Source: Leptolyngbyaceae cyanobacterium SM1_3_5 (GTDB lineage: Bacteria; Cyanobacteriota; Cyanobacteriia; Elainellales; Elainellaceae). Taken from it: a stretch of DNA of 9,594 nt. Under the pieces are notes generated by a model that saw only the letters and a list, made by a program, of their open reading frames with translations, was not told the origin of the DNA and did no database searches. Position numbers and translations under genes: made by a program. This document shows, in pieces, positions 1 through 5,664 of this stretch (its first letter is position 1; the number at the start of each line of letters is the position of its first letter). The stretch covers positions 1 through 9,594 of the forward strand of contig JAAUTJ010000132.1 of the NCBI GenBank assembly GCA_012031475.1. Reading direction: 5' to 3'.

Positions 1-17
1 ATTGTCGCAGCAGTGAA

Positions 18-278
18 TCAAAGTTCGGCTCGAATTGTAAAGGAATAGTCGCCGCCCGGTTCAAGCTGATAGTCGCTGCGTTCCAAAAAGCGGCTGAGCG
101 GTTCTTTGATCAGGGCGCGACCGAGGGACGGTTCGATCGCCAAGTCGCCGTGCCGAAAGCGCCACTGAAAGCGCCATTCATAGCCGTTGGCGTGAACTTC
201 GCCTTCGATGCGGCCTTGCTGCCAAGACTGATGCGTAATCCGCACATGGGCGGTGGTGACGGGTAAACGCTTACTCAC
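18..278 (-). CDS. Small conserved cyanobacterial protein, DUF3146-like
   Basis: An 86-residue soluble protein with no signal peptide and no membrane segment. It is rich in Trp, Arg and Glu, with a central EVHANGYEWRFQWRFRHG stretch that looks like paired beta strands, followed by a conserved-looking SLGRALIKEPLSRFLER segment and LEPGGDYSFTIRA near the end. From memory this matches the small cyanobacterial family DUF3146, whose function is unknown; the family name is a recollection, not a search result. The start is a GTG at 276-278 with a weak GGAAG element about 14 bases upstream. It is transcribed away from the peptidase-like gene at 425, so the spacer between them probably carries both promoters. 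The ORF is complete; its stop lies 17 bases from the window edge. Confidence 0.7.
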   Translation of the reverse strand: MSKRLPVTTAHVRITHQSWQQGRIEGEVHANGYEWRFQWRFRHGDLAIEPSLGRALIKEPLSRFLERSDYQLEPGGDYSFTIRAEL

Positions 279-424
279 GATCGCTGCTTCTTCCTAACCT
301 TGCCTTGTGCCGCCCAGCCAAAATCTTGCCGCGCTCAGCTTATTGTGACTCTAGCGAAGATTCGATGATCCATCCACCCGCCTTTTTACAGACATTCTTC
401 AGAATTTAAGCTGAATCCACGCTC
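279..424. promoter_or_regulatory. Divergent intergenic region, promoters inferred
   Basis: These 146 bases separate the minus-strand DUF3146-like gene from the plus-strand peptidase-like gene, so both promoters should lie here. I see no convincing -35/-10 pair. A short imperfect inverted repeat (TTCAG at 398-402 and CTGAA at 411-415) sits just upstream of the plus-strand start and is too short to call an operator. Confidence 0.3.
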
Positions 425-919
425 ATGACTCAACTGCTTCTCACTTCATTTACAACCTGGCTTCCCCATCAAAAATCAAACTCATCTGATGATTTGCTGA
501 CAGATTTTTTGCAGCGCAACGGTTCGATCGATCTGCACACTTTACGACAATTACCCGTAGATTTTGTGCTGGCTCCCCAGCAGACGATCGCTCACATTCA
601 AAAACTCCAACCGCAAGCTGTAGTGTGCTGCGGCATGGCGGAATCGCGATCGAAGCTAACAGTTGAATCGCAGGCAGTACAGGGCGATCGAATTCTCAAA
701 ACTCGCTTCAAGTTGCCTGAACTTGTTGCTGAACTATCGATGACTGAAATGAGTCACGATGCAGGCCGCTTTGTCTGCAATGCGACTTATTTCGCTGTTC
801 TAGAGCATTTGCAAGATTCACCTTGCCTCGGATTATTTGTGCATGTGCCGATTTTGACCGAGGAAAATCGCGGGGCGATCGTCAGCGATTTTGAAATACT
901 ATTAAAGCGATTATTCTAA
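425..919 (+). CDS. Pyroglutamyl-peptidase I (peptidase C15)-like protein, shortened
   Basis: A 164-residue soluble protein resembling pyroglutamyl peptidase I, a cysteine peptidase that removes N-terminal pyroglutamate. The catalytic triad can be placed: Glu81 in SKLTVES (the family has ITPE), Cys118 in AGRFVCNATYF (family motif AGxYVCN) and His140 in GLFVHVPIL (family FxHxP). The Cys-His spacing of 22 is close to the usual 24. Typical C15 enzymes are about 200-220 residues; this one lacks much of the N-terminal region, starting with LLLTSFTTWLPHQKSNSS in place of the usual VTGFxPFxxxxxNPS. It is therefore a divergent, compact member whose substrate may differ. The ATG has no evident Shine-Dalgarno. 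Its last 9 bases overlap the end of the convergent response regulator gene, leaving no room for a terminator between them. Confidence 0.75.
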   Translation: MTQLLLTSFTTWLPHQKSNSSDDLLTDFLQRNGSIDLHTLRQLPVDFVLAPQQTIAHIQKLQPQAVVCCGMAESRSKLTVESQAVQGDRILKTRFKLPELVAELSMTEMSHDAGRFVCNATYFAVLEHLQDSPCLGLFVHVPILTEENRGAIVSDFEILLKRLF

Positions 920-1549
920 GCGAACAAAAGAGTGAGCAAAAACGGCGGCCTGAGTGCGATCGCGCAAATTCAGCCGACTCAAAATATTAGTAACATGATT
1001 TTTTACCGTCTTTTCAGTAATGCACAAAATTTCAGCGATCTCGCGATTGTTTGCCCCCGTTGCAATTAGGCTGAGAACTTCCCGTTCGCGGGGCGTCAGT
1101 TCGGCAAGTTGAGTTGTAGGCGTGATCGGAGGCGTAGTTGCAGCAGGGCGCAAAACTTTTCTGATTAATCCAGGACTAAACTGCGTATATCCCTTAAAAG
1201 CCGATCGAATCGCATTCGCAAGTTCTTCGATCGGCGTGTCTTTGAGCAGATAGCCGATCGCACCATTCTGGATCGCCTGATTCACATATTCCTCATCATC
1301 TAATGTCGTAAGAACGAGAATTTTAGTATCAGGAAAGGCGCTGAAAATTTGTTTGGTCGCCGTTACGCCGTCCATGATTGGCATTCGCAAATCCATCAGG
1401 ACAACATCAGGAAGAAGGAACATTTGATCGATCGCTTGCTGGCCGTTTTCTGCTTCACCCACCACCTGTAAATCTGCTTGAGCTTCGAGCAGTCGTCGTA
1501 ATCCTTGCCGCATGATCGTTTGGTCTTCAACCAGCAGTAAGCGAATCAT
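911..1549 (-). CDS. NarL/FixJ-type two-component response regulator (REC + LuxR HTH)
   Basis: A 212-residue DNA-binding response regulator of normal family length. The receiver domain covers about residues 2-120: acidic pocket Glu8/Asp9, phospho-acceptor Asp53 in VVLMDLRMP, switch Thr81 in ILVLTTLDD and Lys103 in GYLLKDT. A Pro/Thr-rich linker (about 134-147) leads to a LuxR-type helix-turn-helix at 149-205 with LTPREREVLSLIATGANNREIA and the recognition-helix region TEKTVKNHVTNILSRL. Phosphorylation by the histidine kinase just upstream is expected, since the ATG lies inside an ATGA overlap with the kinase stop (1546-1549), indicating translational coupling. The 3' end overlaps the convergent peptidase-like gene by 9 bases. 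Target genes cannot be read from the sequence; the exported-protein genes upstream of the operon are plausible but unproven targets. Confidence 0.93.
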   Translation of the reverse strand: MIRLLLVEDQTIMRQGLRRLLEAQADLQVVGEAENGQQAIDQMFLLPDVVLMDLRMPIMDGVTATKQIFSAFPDTKILVLTTLDDEEYVNQAIQNGAIGYLLKDTPIEELANAIRSAFKGYTQFSPGLIRKVLRPAATTPPITPTTQLAELTPREREVLSLIATGANNREIAEILCITEKTVKNHVTNILSRLNLRDRTQAAVFAHSFVRLE

Positions 1550-2922
1550 ATTGTGAGGTTAATAAGAGGGAAAGAAACGACGATCGAACATCCCAAATCA
1601 GGCTGGCTATTAATTTGAAAAGTTCCGCCCAGACTGGTCGATCGCTCTTCCATGCCGCGCAGTCCAAAGCCCGTCCGATTTGCTTCAATGTCGAATCCTT
1701 TGCCATTATCGCTGATTTCTAAGTCGAGATGGTCGCGATCGGGCGCAAGCCAAATATTTACTTCCGTCGCCTCACTGTATTTATAGATGTTTGTCAATGC
1801 TTCTTCTAGGATTCGATAGGCGGCAAGCTGGATGCGATGGGGAATGGTATTAATGATGTGAAGTTGACAGTTTGGCTGAATGCCTGTCATTTGCGAAAAG
1901 TCTTGAACGAGTGCGGAAATTGCAGCTTCGATCGATCGCCCCTGAAGCGGATCAGAGCGCAGCAAGGCGACCGTTTGCCGCAGTTCATTTAGCGCATCGG
2001 TTCCTAATCTTTGGCTGTCCTCTAAATAGATTTGCGCTTCGGACAAGTTGGATTTGAACGACAAGAGAGCGTTTTGTAGCTGGATATTTTGGGCAGCTAA
2101 TAAATGGCCTAGCGCATCGTGCAAATCGCGGGCGATGCGGGTGCGTTCTTGTAGGGTGGCTTGGTCTTCAATTTGAATGGAGTACTGATAAAGCTGTTCG
2201 TGAGCAAGCGCTAATTTCCGTCTTCCCTGTCGTTCTGAAACTAAAGCATTTGTCAGCAGCAGCACGAAAATCAGAATTAATCCGAACGAGAGCAGATTAT
2301 CTAGCAAGGTATAGAGAATGGAATTTTGGGCGAATTCGAGAAATTCTGTGACCTGATCGGGGTTGAAATTGTAGTTAATTTGGATGCTGCCATCGGATGC
2401 AAAATTGATGCCAGGGAGCGAATGGATGCTGCTTTGCCTGAATACCCAGGGATGAAAAATAATCCAAAAGGCGATTAAAAATGGGGCGATCGTAAACGGA
2501 TAAATTAGCCACACTAAACCAGCCATCAGCCAGCGTCCGCGCTTCTCAAATAGCAGACAGCTTCGTAAAACAACGATGATGAGTAGCGGTGAAAGGCTAT
2601 CGAGTGCCCAGCCGTTAAAGTGGGCGATCGCGAGAACAAGACCGCAGCCGATCGCCATGTAGAGCCATTTTCCCCAGCGGTGAAGGGGCGATCGAAATCC
2701 CAACAAACCAAAGCTAATGAGCAGCACGGCGAGCGCAACTGCATTCAATGGCTCGATTTGAACTGTGCCATAGAAGCTATCTTCACCGCCGTAAATTGAG
2801 TTTCCAGCCCCAATGATAGGTCGGCTCCAGCCAGGAAAGCCGAAGATTTTGAAGGCCGAGAGTCCGAGCAAAATCCACTCTAAATAGAGCAAAAGCCGGA
2901 AGGGATGAGGTCTGAGTTTCAT
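1546..2922 (-). CDS. Membrane sensor histidine kinase, NarX/DesK-type (HisKA_3 + HATPase_c)
   Basis: A 458-residue inner-membrane sensor kinase. The N-terminal half has several hydrophobic segments (about 9-29, 58-76, 84-104, 108-124, 131-158 and 205-228), with a polar loop of about 45 residues at 160-204 that may be the periplasmic sensing part; no named sensor domain is recognised. A coiled linker (about 230-260) leads to the HisKA_3 dimerisation domain with phospho-acceptor His268 in RTRIARDLHDALGHLLAAQ. The ATPase domain shows the N-box at 373-383 (EEALTNIYKYS, Asn378), the DNGKGF box (405-410) and the GFGLRGMEER lid region (418-427). This subclass pairs with NarL-type regulators, which fits the coupled downstream gene. 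Its ATG also lies in an ATGA overlap (2919-2922) with the preceding gene, so all three should be co-translated. The ligand or stress sensed is unknown. Confidence 0.93.
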   Translation of the reverse strand: MKLRPHPFRLLLYLEWILLGLSAFKIFGFPGWSRPIIGAGNSIYGGEDSFYGTVQIEPLNAVALAVLLISFGLLGFRSPLHRWGKWLYMAIGCGLVLAIAHFNGWALDSLSPLLIIVVLRSCLLFEKRGRWLMAGLVWLIYPFTIAPFLIAFWIIFHPWVFRQSSIHSLPGINFASDGSIQINYNFNPDQVTEFLEFAQNSILYTLLDNLLSFGLILIFVLLLTNALVSERQGRRKLALAHEQLYQYSIQIEDQATLQERTRIARDLHDALGHLLAAQNIQLQNALLSFKSNLSEAQIYLEDSQRLGTDALNELRQTVALLRSDPLQGRSIEAAISALVQDFSQMTGIQPNCQLHIINTIPHRIQLAAYRILEEALTNIYKYSEATEVNIWLAPDRDHLDLEISDNGKGFDIEANRTGFGLRGMEERSTSLGGTFQINSQPDLGCSIVVSFPLINLTI

Positions 2923-3578
2923 ACTTCTACCTTTCGCTTCAAAGTGGCGACTAAAATTCGCATGACAGTTTCTAAATCTTCAGGAACGCGATAGCTGTTG
3001 ATGCCCTGCTCAAATTGTTTTGTAGCCCGATCGAGCCTACCAAACTGCCAAATCGTTCCGGTTGAAACGGCTCCAATTAGGATTGGCTGTTCGATCGCGG
3101 ATGGTGCATTTTGCCACTGATCGATCGCGATCAGTTCGGCAACGAGTTGAGTGAAACCTCTAGTCAAATCTTCATATTTTGCTTCTCTAACCAATAAACG
3201 ATCGCCCGAATTGGTTCTCAACAAATAATCGAGGCTGCCCTGTAGCTGATTGGAAACTTTGAGGCTGTATTCAATTCTCAGTTCTGCCTGAGTGTAGTGA
3301 ACTAGCTCAGTGACAACTCTAGAAATCAAGATTTCTCGCCTTGCGAGTTCGCTGGTTAATGGCACAAACGGCAAGACTTCTTCGAGGCGATCGCGCAATT
3401 CTTGGAGGCGATCGAGGTCTTCGGAATATTGCGGTAGATGAACGGGCTTGCGAATCAATCGATAGCCAAATTCTTGCGCCAGTTCGCTTGCTTCAAACCC
3501 AAGTTCAAAGTAGCGACTGAATATATAGCTTTGATTGGGATCGAGCAGTGACATAAGCAAGGATTCACGGCGGAACAC
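2919..3578 (-). CDS. Predicted PD-(D/E)XK nuclease-like protein, first gene of the two-component operon
   Basis: A 219-residue soluble protein that I cannot assign to a named family. Residues 113-150 have the layout of the restriction-endonuclease-like fold: a strand with Asp117 in GSLDYLL, a strand ending in Glu132-Ala-Lys134 (LLVREAKYED), then a helix with Gln144 and Glu148 (GFTQLVAELIA). N-terminal helices (about 55-100) carry several acids that could complete the site. This D...ExK plus following Q pattern is typical of the PD-(D/E)XK superfamily, although many such proteins are not proven nucleases. The start is ambiguous: GTG at 3578, with an AGAGG directly abutting it, gives 219 residues, while ATG at 3554 gives 211. 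The stop overlaps the kinase start by ATGA. A nuclease-like gene leading a sensor-regulator operon is unusual. Confidence 0.7.
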   Translation of the reverse strand: MFRRESLLMSLLDPNQSYIFSRYFELGFEASELAQEFGYRLIRKPVHLPQYSEDLDRLQELRDRLEEVLPFVPLTSELARREILISRVVTELVHYTQAELRIEYSLKVSNQLQGSLDYLLRTNSGDRLLVREAKYEDLTRGFTQLVAELIAIDQWQNAPSAIEQPILIGAVSTGTIWQFGRLDRATKQFEQGINSYRVPEDLETVMRILVATLKRKVEV

Positions 3579-3596
3579 CTCTTTTGTATCACAGGT

Positions 3597-3610
3597 GCGA
3601 TCGCGATCGC
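3597..3610. repeat. Two overlapping HIP1 octamers
   Basis: The sequence GCGATCGCGATCGC contains two GCGATCGC octamers sharing two bases. HIP1 is a highly iterated palindrome of many cyanobacterial genomes; single copies or near copies occur throughout this window. This supports a cyanobacterial origin. Confidence 0.85.
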
Positions 3611-3644
3611 TTGGGACTTTAGCCCTGTTTTTTCGACCAGCCTG

Positions 3645-3714
3645 GGACTTTAGTCCTAGGCAAAAAACAGGACTTCTGCCTCATGTGAATTGCCCTTGTC
3701 GGTTCGTAAATTTG
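3645..3714 (+). repeat. 70-bp intergenic repeat, copy 1
   Basis: This aligns with 4729-4797 with small gaps over its full length. Shared blocks are GGACTTTAG, CCTAG, CAGGACTT, GCCTCATGTG and CGTAAATTTG. Each copy sits upstream of a gene for a small exported protein, ending about 50 bases (copy 1) or 39 bases (copy 2) before the ATG. GGACTTTAGTCC at its left end is a near-palindrome (5-bp arms around TT). It could be a regulatory leader shared by co-regulated genes or a REP-like interspersed element. Confidence 0.7.
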
Positions 3715-3763
3715 AGGAGTCCTGGAAACAACAGGAAACACAAAAACCTCAAGTAAGGGAATC

Positions 3764-4685
3764 ATGAACAGTAAGTTTGCATCGATTTTGACGGGTTTCG
3801 CACTGATTGCAGGCGTGGGAGTTGCGACTGTCGTTTACGGTCAATCGCCCGATCGCACCGCTCAACAAAAAACAGTTTCGACTCGATCGATTGAGCAGAA
3901 TACAAAAACAACAAACGGGAGGATCGATCGAAGTGGCAACGCCGGACGAAGCGCAGCAGTGGCAGGACACTCGGCGGCAGTTTGAGGAAGCAGGCATTAC
4001 GTTGAATGCTGAACAAGAAGCCAGACTTCGCACCGCTTCGCAACAGTTTACAGCGGAATTGATCCGGGCAGGAATGACAAATCCACGCGATCTTTTGACG
4101 CTTTTGGCGCTGCCTTCCAATCAAGTTCAAGCTGAAGAAATCATTGAGACAACCAGTTGGGGAACGGCCTATCAAGCTTATGCAGATGCCATTTCAAACA
4201 CGCTCACGCCCGACCAATTTCAGCGCTGGCAAAGCTATTTGGACAGGCAGGCGGCAGCCAATCCAAGCAGTGCAGAATCGGCTTTGGAAAACATGGTGAA
4301 TCAGTTCTTGGCACAAACTGAACCTGTGGAGCAAACGCCTCAAGAGGTGAGTCGCGATCAAGCCGAAAACGCTCGTCGATGGGAACAAATCAAGCAAACC
4401 TTGCGCGATGCAGGTGTGCCTTTATCGCCTGAGCAAGAAACGCGAATGGTGCAGGCGAACGAGCAATTGGCGACCAGTATGCAGCAACTTTTTGAAAACA
4501 ATCCGGGTCGAGCTTGGACGCAAATTCTTTCGCTGTTTGTGTTTCCCCAACCGATTGCGGAGCGCATTTTTGGATCGTCTGGGCTTGCCAATCCGATCGC
4601 CACTCACTTTGAAGCGGTCAAAGGCATTTTGACGCCCGAACAGTTCCGCGTTTGGGAGCAAAGCTTCAGTCAGCAGGGGCAATAG
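3764..4685 (+). CDS. Exported protein with two LTPxQ helical repeats, reading frame interrupted
   Basis: Two frames together describe one protein. The ATG at 3764, with AAGGGA just upstream, opens a frame encoding a clear signal peptide (MNSKFASILTGFALIAGVGV, cleavage probably near VVYG-QS) and a Gln/Thr-rich spacer. Around 3855-3920 coding passes to the +1 frame, which runs to TAG at 4683 and holds the main domain. Joined, it would be about 306 residues with one base too many. The +1 frame alone opens at 3807 (292 residues) but then lacks an export signal. Numbered on that ORF, there are two repeats: W52, A62-G63, EQE 69-71 and LTPDQFQRWQ 133-142; then W192, A202-G203, EQE 209-211 and LTPEQFRVWE 275-284. 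Corresponding spacings are nearly equal. The motif recalls the LTxxQ signature of Spy/CpxP-type periplasmic proteins, a weak analogy only. Function is unknown. Confidence 0.65.
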
Positions 4686-4695
4686 CAGGGGTCGT

Positions 4696-4743
4696 CTAGG
4701 TCTAAAGTCCCAGTCTCCGCTCAATCTAGGACTTTAGACCTAG
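4696..4743. repeat. Perfect 15-bp inverted repeat (hairpin), possible terminator
   Basis: CTAGGTCTAAAGTCC at 4696-4710 is exactly complementary to GGACTTTAGACCTAG at 4729-4743, with an 18-base loop. It starts 10 bases after the stop of the LTPxQ gene. No T-run follows, so it is not a textbook rho-independent terminator. Its right arm is also the left end of repeat copy 2. It may act as a terminator or RNA-stabilising hairpin, or be part of a palindromic interspersed element. Confidence 0.75.
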
Positions 4744-4797
4744 CTCAAAAGCAGGACTTTCGCCTCATGTGCTTTTTTCTGTCAGTGCGTAAATTTG
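4729..4797 (+). repeat. 70-bp intergenic repeat, copy 2
   Basis: This is the second copy of the element at 3645-3714, reading from GGACTTTAGACCTAG through CAGGACTTTCGCCTCATGTG to GCGTAAATTTG. Here the left end forms a perfect hairpin with 4696-4710, which copy 1 does not. The AAATTTG end is followed by a leader ending in ACAACATTCATC (4805-4816), which recurs upstream of the next paralogue. Confidence 0.7.
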
Positions 4798-4835
4798 GTT
4801 TGTAACAACATTCATCTACTCATTCGGAGTTCATC

Positions 4836-5143
4836 ATGAAGAGTGCTTTTGGAGCTTTGTTTACGTTAGGAATTGGAGTCATTGGCTTATTAGTTGGTGG
4901 CGGATTGGGATTTGCAGGAGCAACTTCAATGATCACGCCAAAGGCGACGATCGCTGGCTCTTGCTGGATGGTGGATGGCGCTTTGCGATCGGGCGTTTTA
5001 ACCGCAGAAGAAGCGCGACAACTGGGAATCGACACGGCGAAAGAAAATGCAGGATGGCCGATTTAGTTGAAGGCAAAAACATCTCAGTTGAAGATCAAGG
5101 CGCAGCTTGCCAACAGTTTATTCAAGGGTTAAAGGCGAATTAA
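4836..5143 (+). CDS. Small two-cysteine exported/anchored protein A, -1 frame change
   Basis: The ATG at 4836 has GGAG six bases upstream. Frame 0 alone stops at 5066 (76 residues): a Gly-rich hydrophobic N-terminus (residues 5-28, ending GLLVGGGLGFAG) that is a signal peptide or membrane anchor, Cys43 in AGSCWMVDG, and VLTAEEARQLGID. Coding then continues in the -1 frame to TAA at 5141, giving ADLVEGKN and GAACQQFIQGLKAN. Joined at AKEN (about 5046-5057), the product would be about 102 residues, and the gene is one base short of a whole number of codons. The tandem paralogue at 5279 matches it in frame 0 before this point and in the -1 frame after it. The second cysteine, a likely disulfide partner of Cys43, is reached only in the -1 frame. 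I do not recognise the family. Confidence 0.6.
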
Positions 5144-5176
5144 AGTTCGATCGCCTCGCTCGTTCAAGGGATGCAA

Positions 5177-5213
5177 TCAAGGTAGAAAACTACTCGAAAA
5201 CTTTCTATCTTGA
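5177..5213. terminator. Hairpin downstream of paralogue A
   Basis: TCAAGGTAGAAA (5177-5188) pairs with TTTCTATCTTGA (5202-5213): 12 pairs including one G-T, with a 13-base loop. It lies 33 bases after the stop of paralogue A. There is no strong T-run after it. The right arm and following 35 bases resemble the sequence after paralogue B (5620-5667), so the hairpin belongs to the duplicated unit. It could be a weak terminator or an mRNA-end hairpin. Confidence 0.55.
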
Positions 5214-5242
5214 CTCCTCTAAAAAGTCTGGGAATCGCTCAC

Positions 5243-5278
5243 AAATTTGCTCGTACAACATTCATCAGGAGCTACATC
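5243..5278 (+). promoter_or_regulatory. Leader with Shine-Dalgarno shared by paralogues A and B
   Basis: AAATTTG (5243-5249) and ACAACATTCATC (5255-5266) repeat the leader of paralogue A (4791-4797 and 4805-4816). AGGAG at 5267-5271 sits seven bases before the ATG at 5279. This fixes the start of paralogue B, although the frame is open further upstream. Confidence 0.6.
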
Positions 5279-5568
5279 ATGAAAGGGATTTTGGGGATTG
5301 GGATCGTTAGTTTGCTGATCGGCGGCGGACTGGGATTTGCAGGCAGCAATGCCGTGATCCGGCCAGGTGCGATCGTGACGGGTGCTTGCATTCCGCTCGA
5401 AACTGCTGCCAAAACAGGCGCTTTGACTCCACAACAAGCGCAACAACTGGGAGCGAGTCTTGCCAAAACAACCCCAATCTGGTTTCAGCCGCAAACGGAT
5501 CTTGGGTTTCCTATGGAGATGATAACTCGGCCTGTCAGCAGTTTTTGCAAGCGCTGAAGACGAAGTAG
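5279..5568 (+). CDS. Small two-cysteine exported/anchored protein B, -1 frame change
   Basis: Tandem paralogue of the gene at 4836. From the ATG at 5279, frame 0 gives a hydrophobic Gly-rich N-terminus (LLIGGGLGFAG, to about residue 22), Cys37 in TGACIPL and ALTPQQAQQLGASLAKT, then runs to a TGA at 5555 with a tail (FQPQTDLGFPMEM...) that resembles nothing in paralogue A. The -1 frame gives PNLVSAANGSWVS and SACQQFLQALKTK to TAG at 5566, matching paralogue A. Joined near AKT/NPN (about 5470-5480), the product would be about 96 residues, again one base short. The gap between the shared CAACTGGGA and TG(C/T)CA(A/G)CAG blocks is 80 bases in both genes. Changes between the copies in the -1 tail are largely synonymous or conservative, so that frame has been under selection. 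Function is unknown. Confidence 0.6.
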
Positions 5569-5595
5569 ATTCGATCCCTCCATCAACTGACGCAG

Positions 5596-5631
5596 CCAAG
5601 ATAGCAAATTGCCAGGGAATTTCTATCTTGG
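5596..5631. terminator. Hairpin downstream of paralogue B
   Basis: CCAAGATAG (5596-5604) and AAATT (5606-5610) pair with AATTT (5618-5622) and CTATCTTGG (5623-5631): 14 pairs with one bulged C and a 7-base loop. It lies 27 bases after the stop of paralogue B and 33 bases before the ABC permease start. GTTCCTT follows, only weakly T-rich. It is related to the hairpin after paralogue A, sharing the TTTCTATCTTG right arm. It probably ends or attenuates the upstream transcript. Confidence 0.6.
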
Positions 5632-5664
5632 TTCCTTCCAAAACTCTTTGAACCACTCACAATA

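Larger units (their letters stand above)
3579..3763. promoter_or_regulatory. Divergent intergenic region with HIP1 sites and repeat copies
   Basis: This spacer lies between the operon on the minus strand and the exported-protein gene on the plus strand, so both promoters should be here. It contains two overlapping HIP1 octamers (3597-3610), two copies of GGGACTTTAG (3613-3622 and 3644-3653), an inverted repeat CCTGTTTTTT (3624-3633) / AAAAAACAGG (3662-3671), and copy 1 of the 70-bp repeat described separately. An AAGGGA Shine-Dalgarno at 3755-3760 precedes the ATG at 3764. No clear promoter hexamers are seen. Confidence 0.4.

Noticed and set aside
3535..3756. Plus-strand 73-residue ORF across the divergent spacer
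   Set aside because: It overlaps the repeat and the start of the nuclease-like gene, shows no Shine-Dalgarno or family resemblance, and is Arg/Ser-rich.
3749..4175. Minus-strand ORFs of 123 and 137 residues opposite the LTPxQ gene
   Set aside because: They lie antisense to a well-supported coding region with signal peptide and repeated motifs. Their Cys/Ser/Arg-rich composition is typical of shadow frames.
5035..5066. A canonical programmed -1 frameshift heptamer with downstream pseudoknot in paralogue A
   Set aside because: No X XXY YYZ heptamer is present in the required phase and I see only very weak downstream pairing (GCC...GGC). The frame change itself is clear, but the mechanism is not, so I did not annotate a recoding site.
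5210..5278. N-terminal extension of paralogue B from the ATG at 5210
   Set aside because: The frame is open, but AGGAG at 5267-5271 directly before the ATG at 5279, the hydrophobic N-terminus starting there, and the leader shared with paralogue A all favour 5279.
3579..5664. CRISPR array or transposon with terminal inverted repeats
   Set aside because: The repeats are two-copy, about 70 bp, unequally spaced and unlike CRISPR repeats. There is no transposase and no target-site duplication that I can see.
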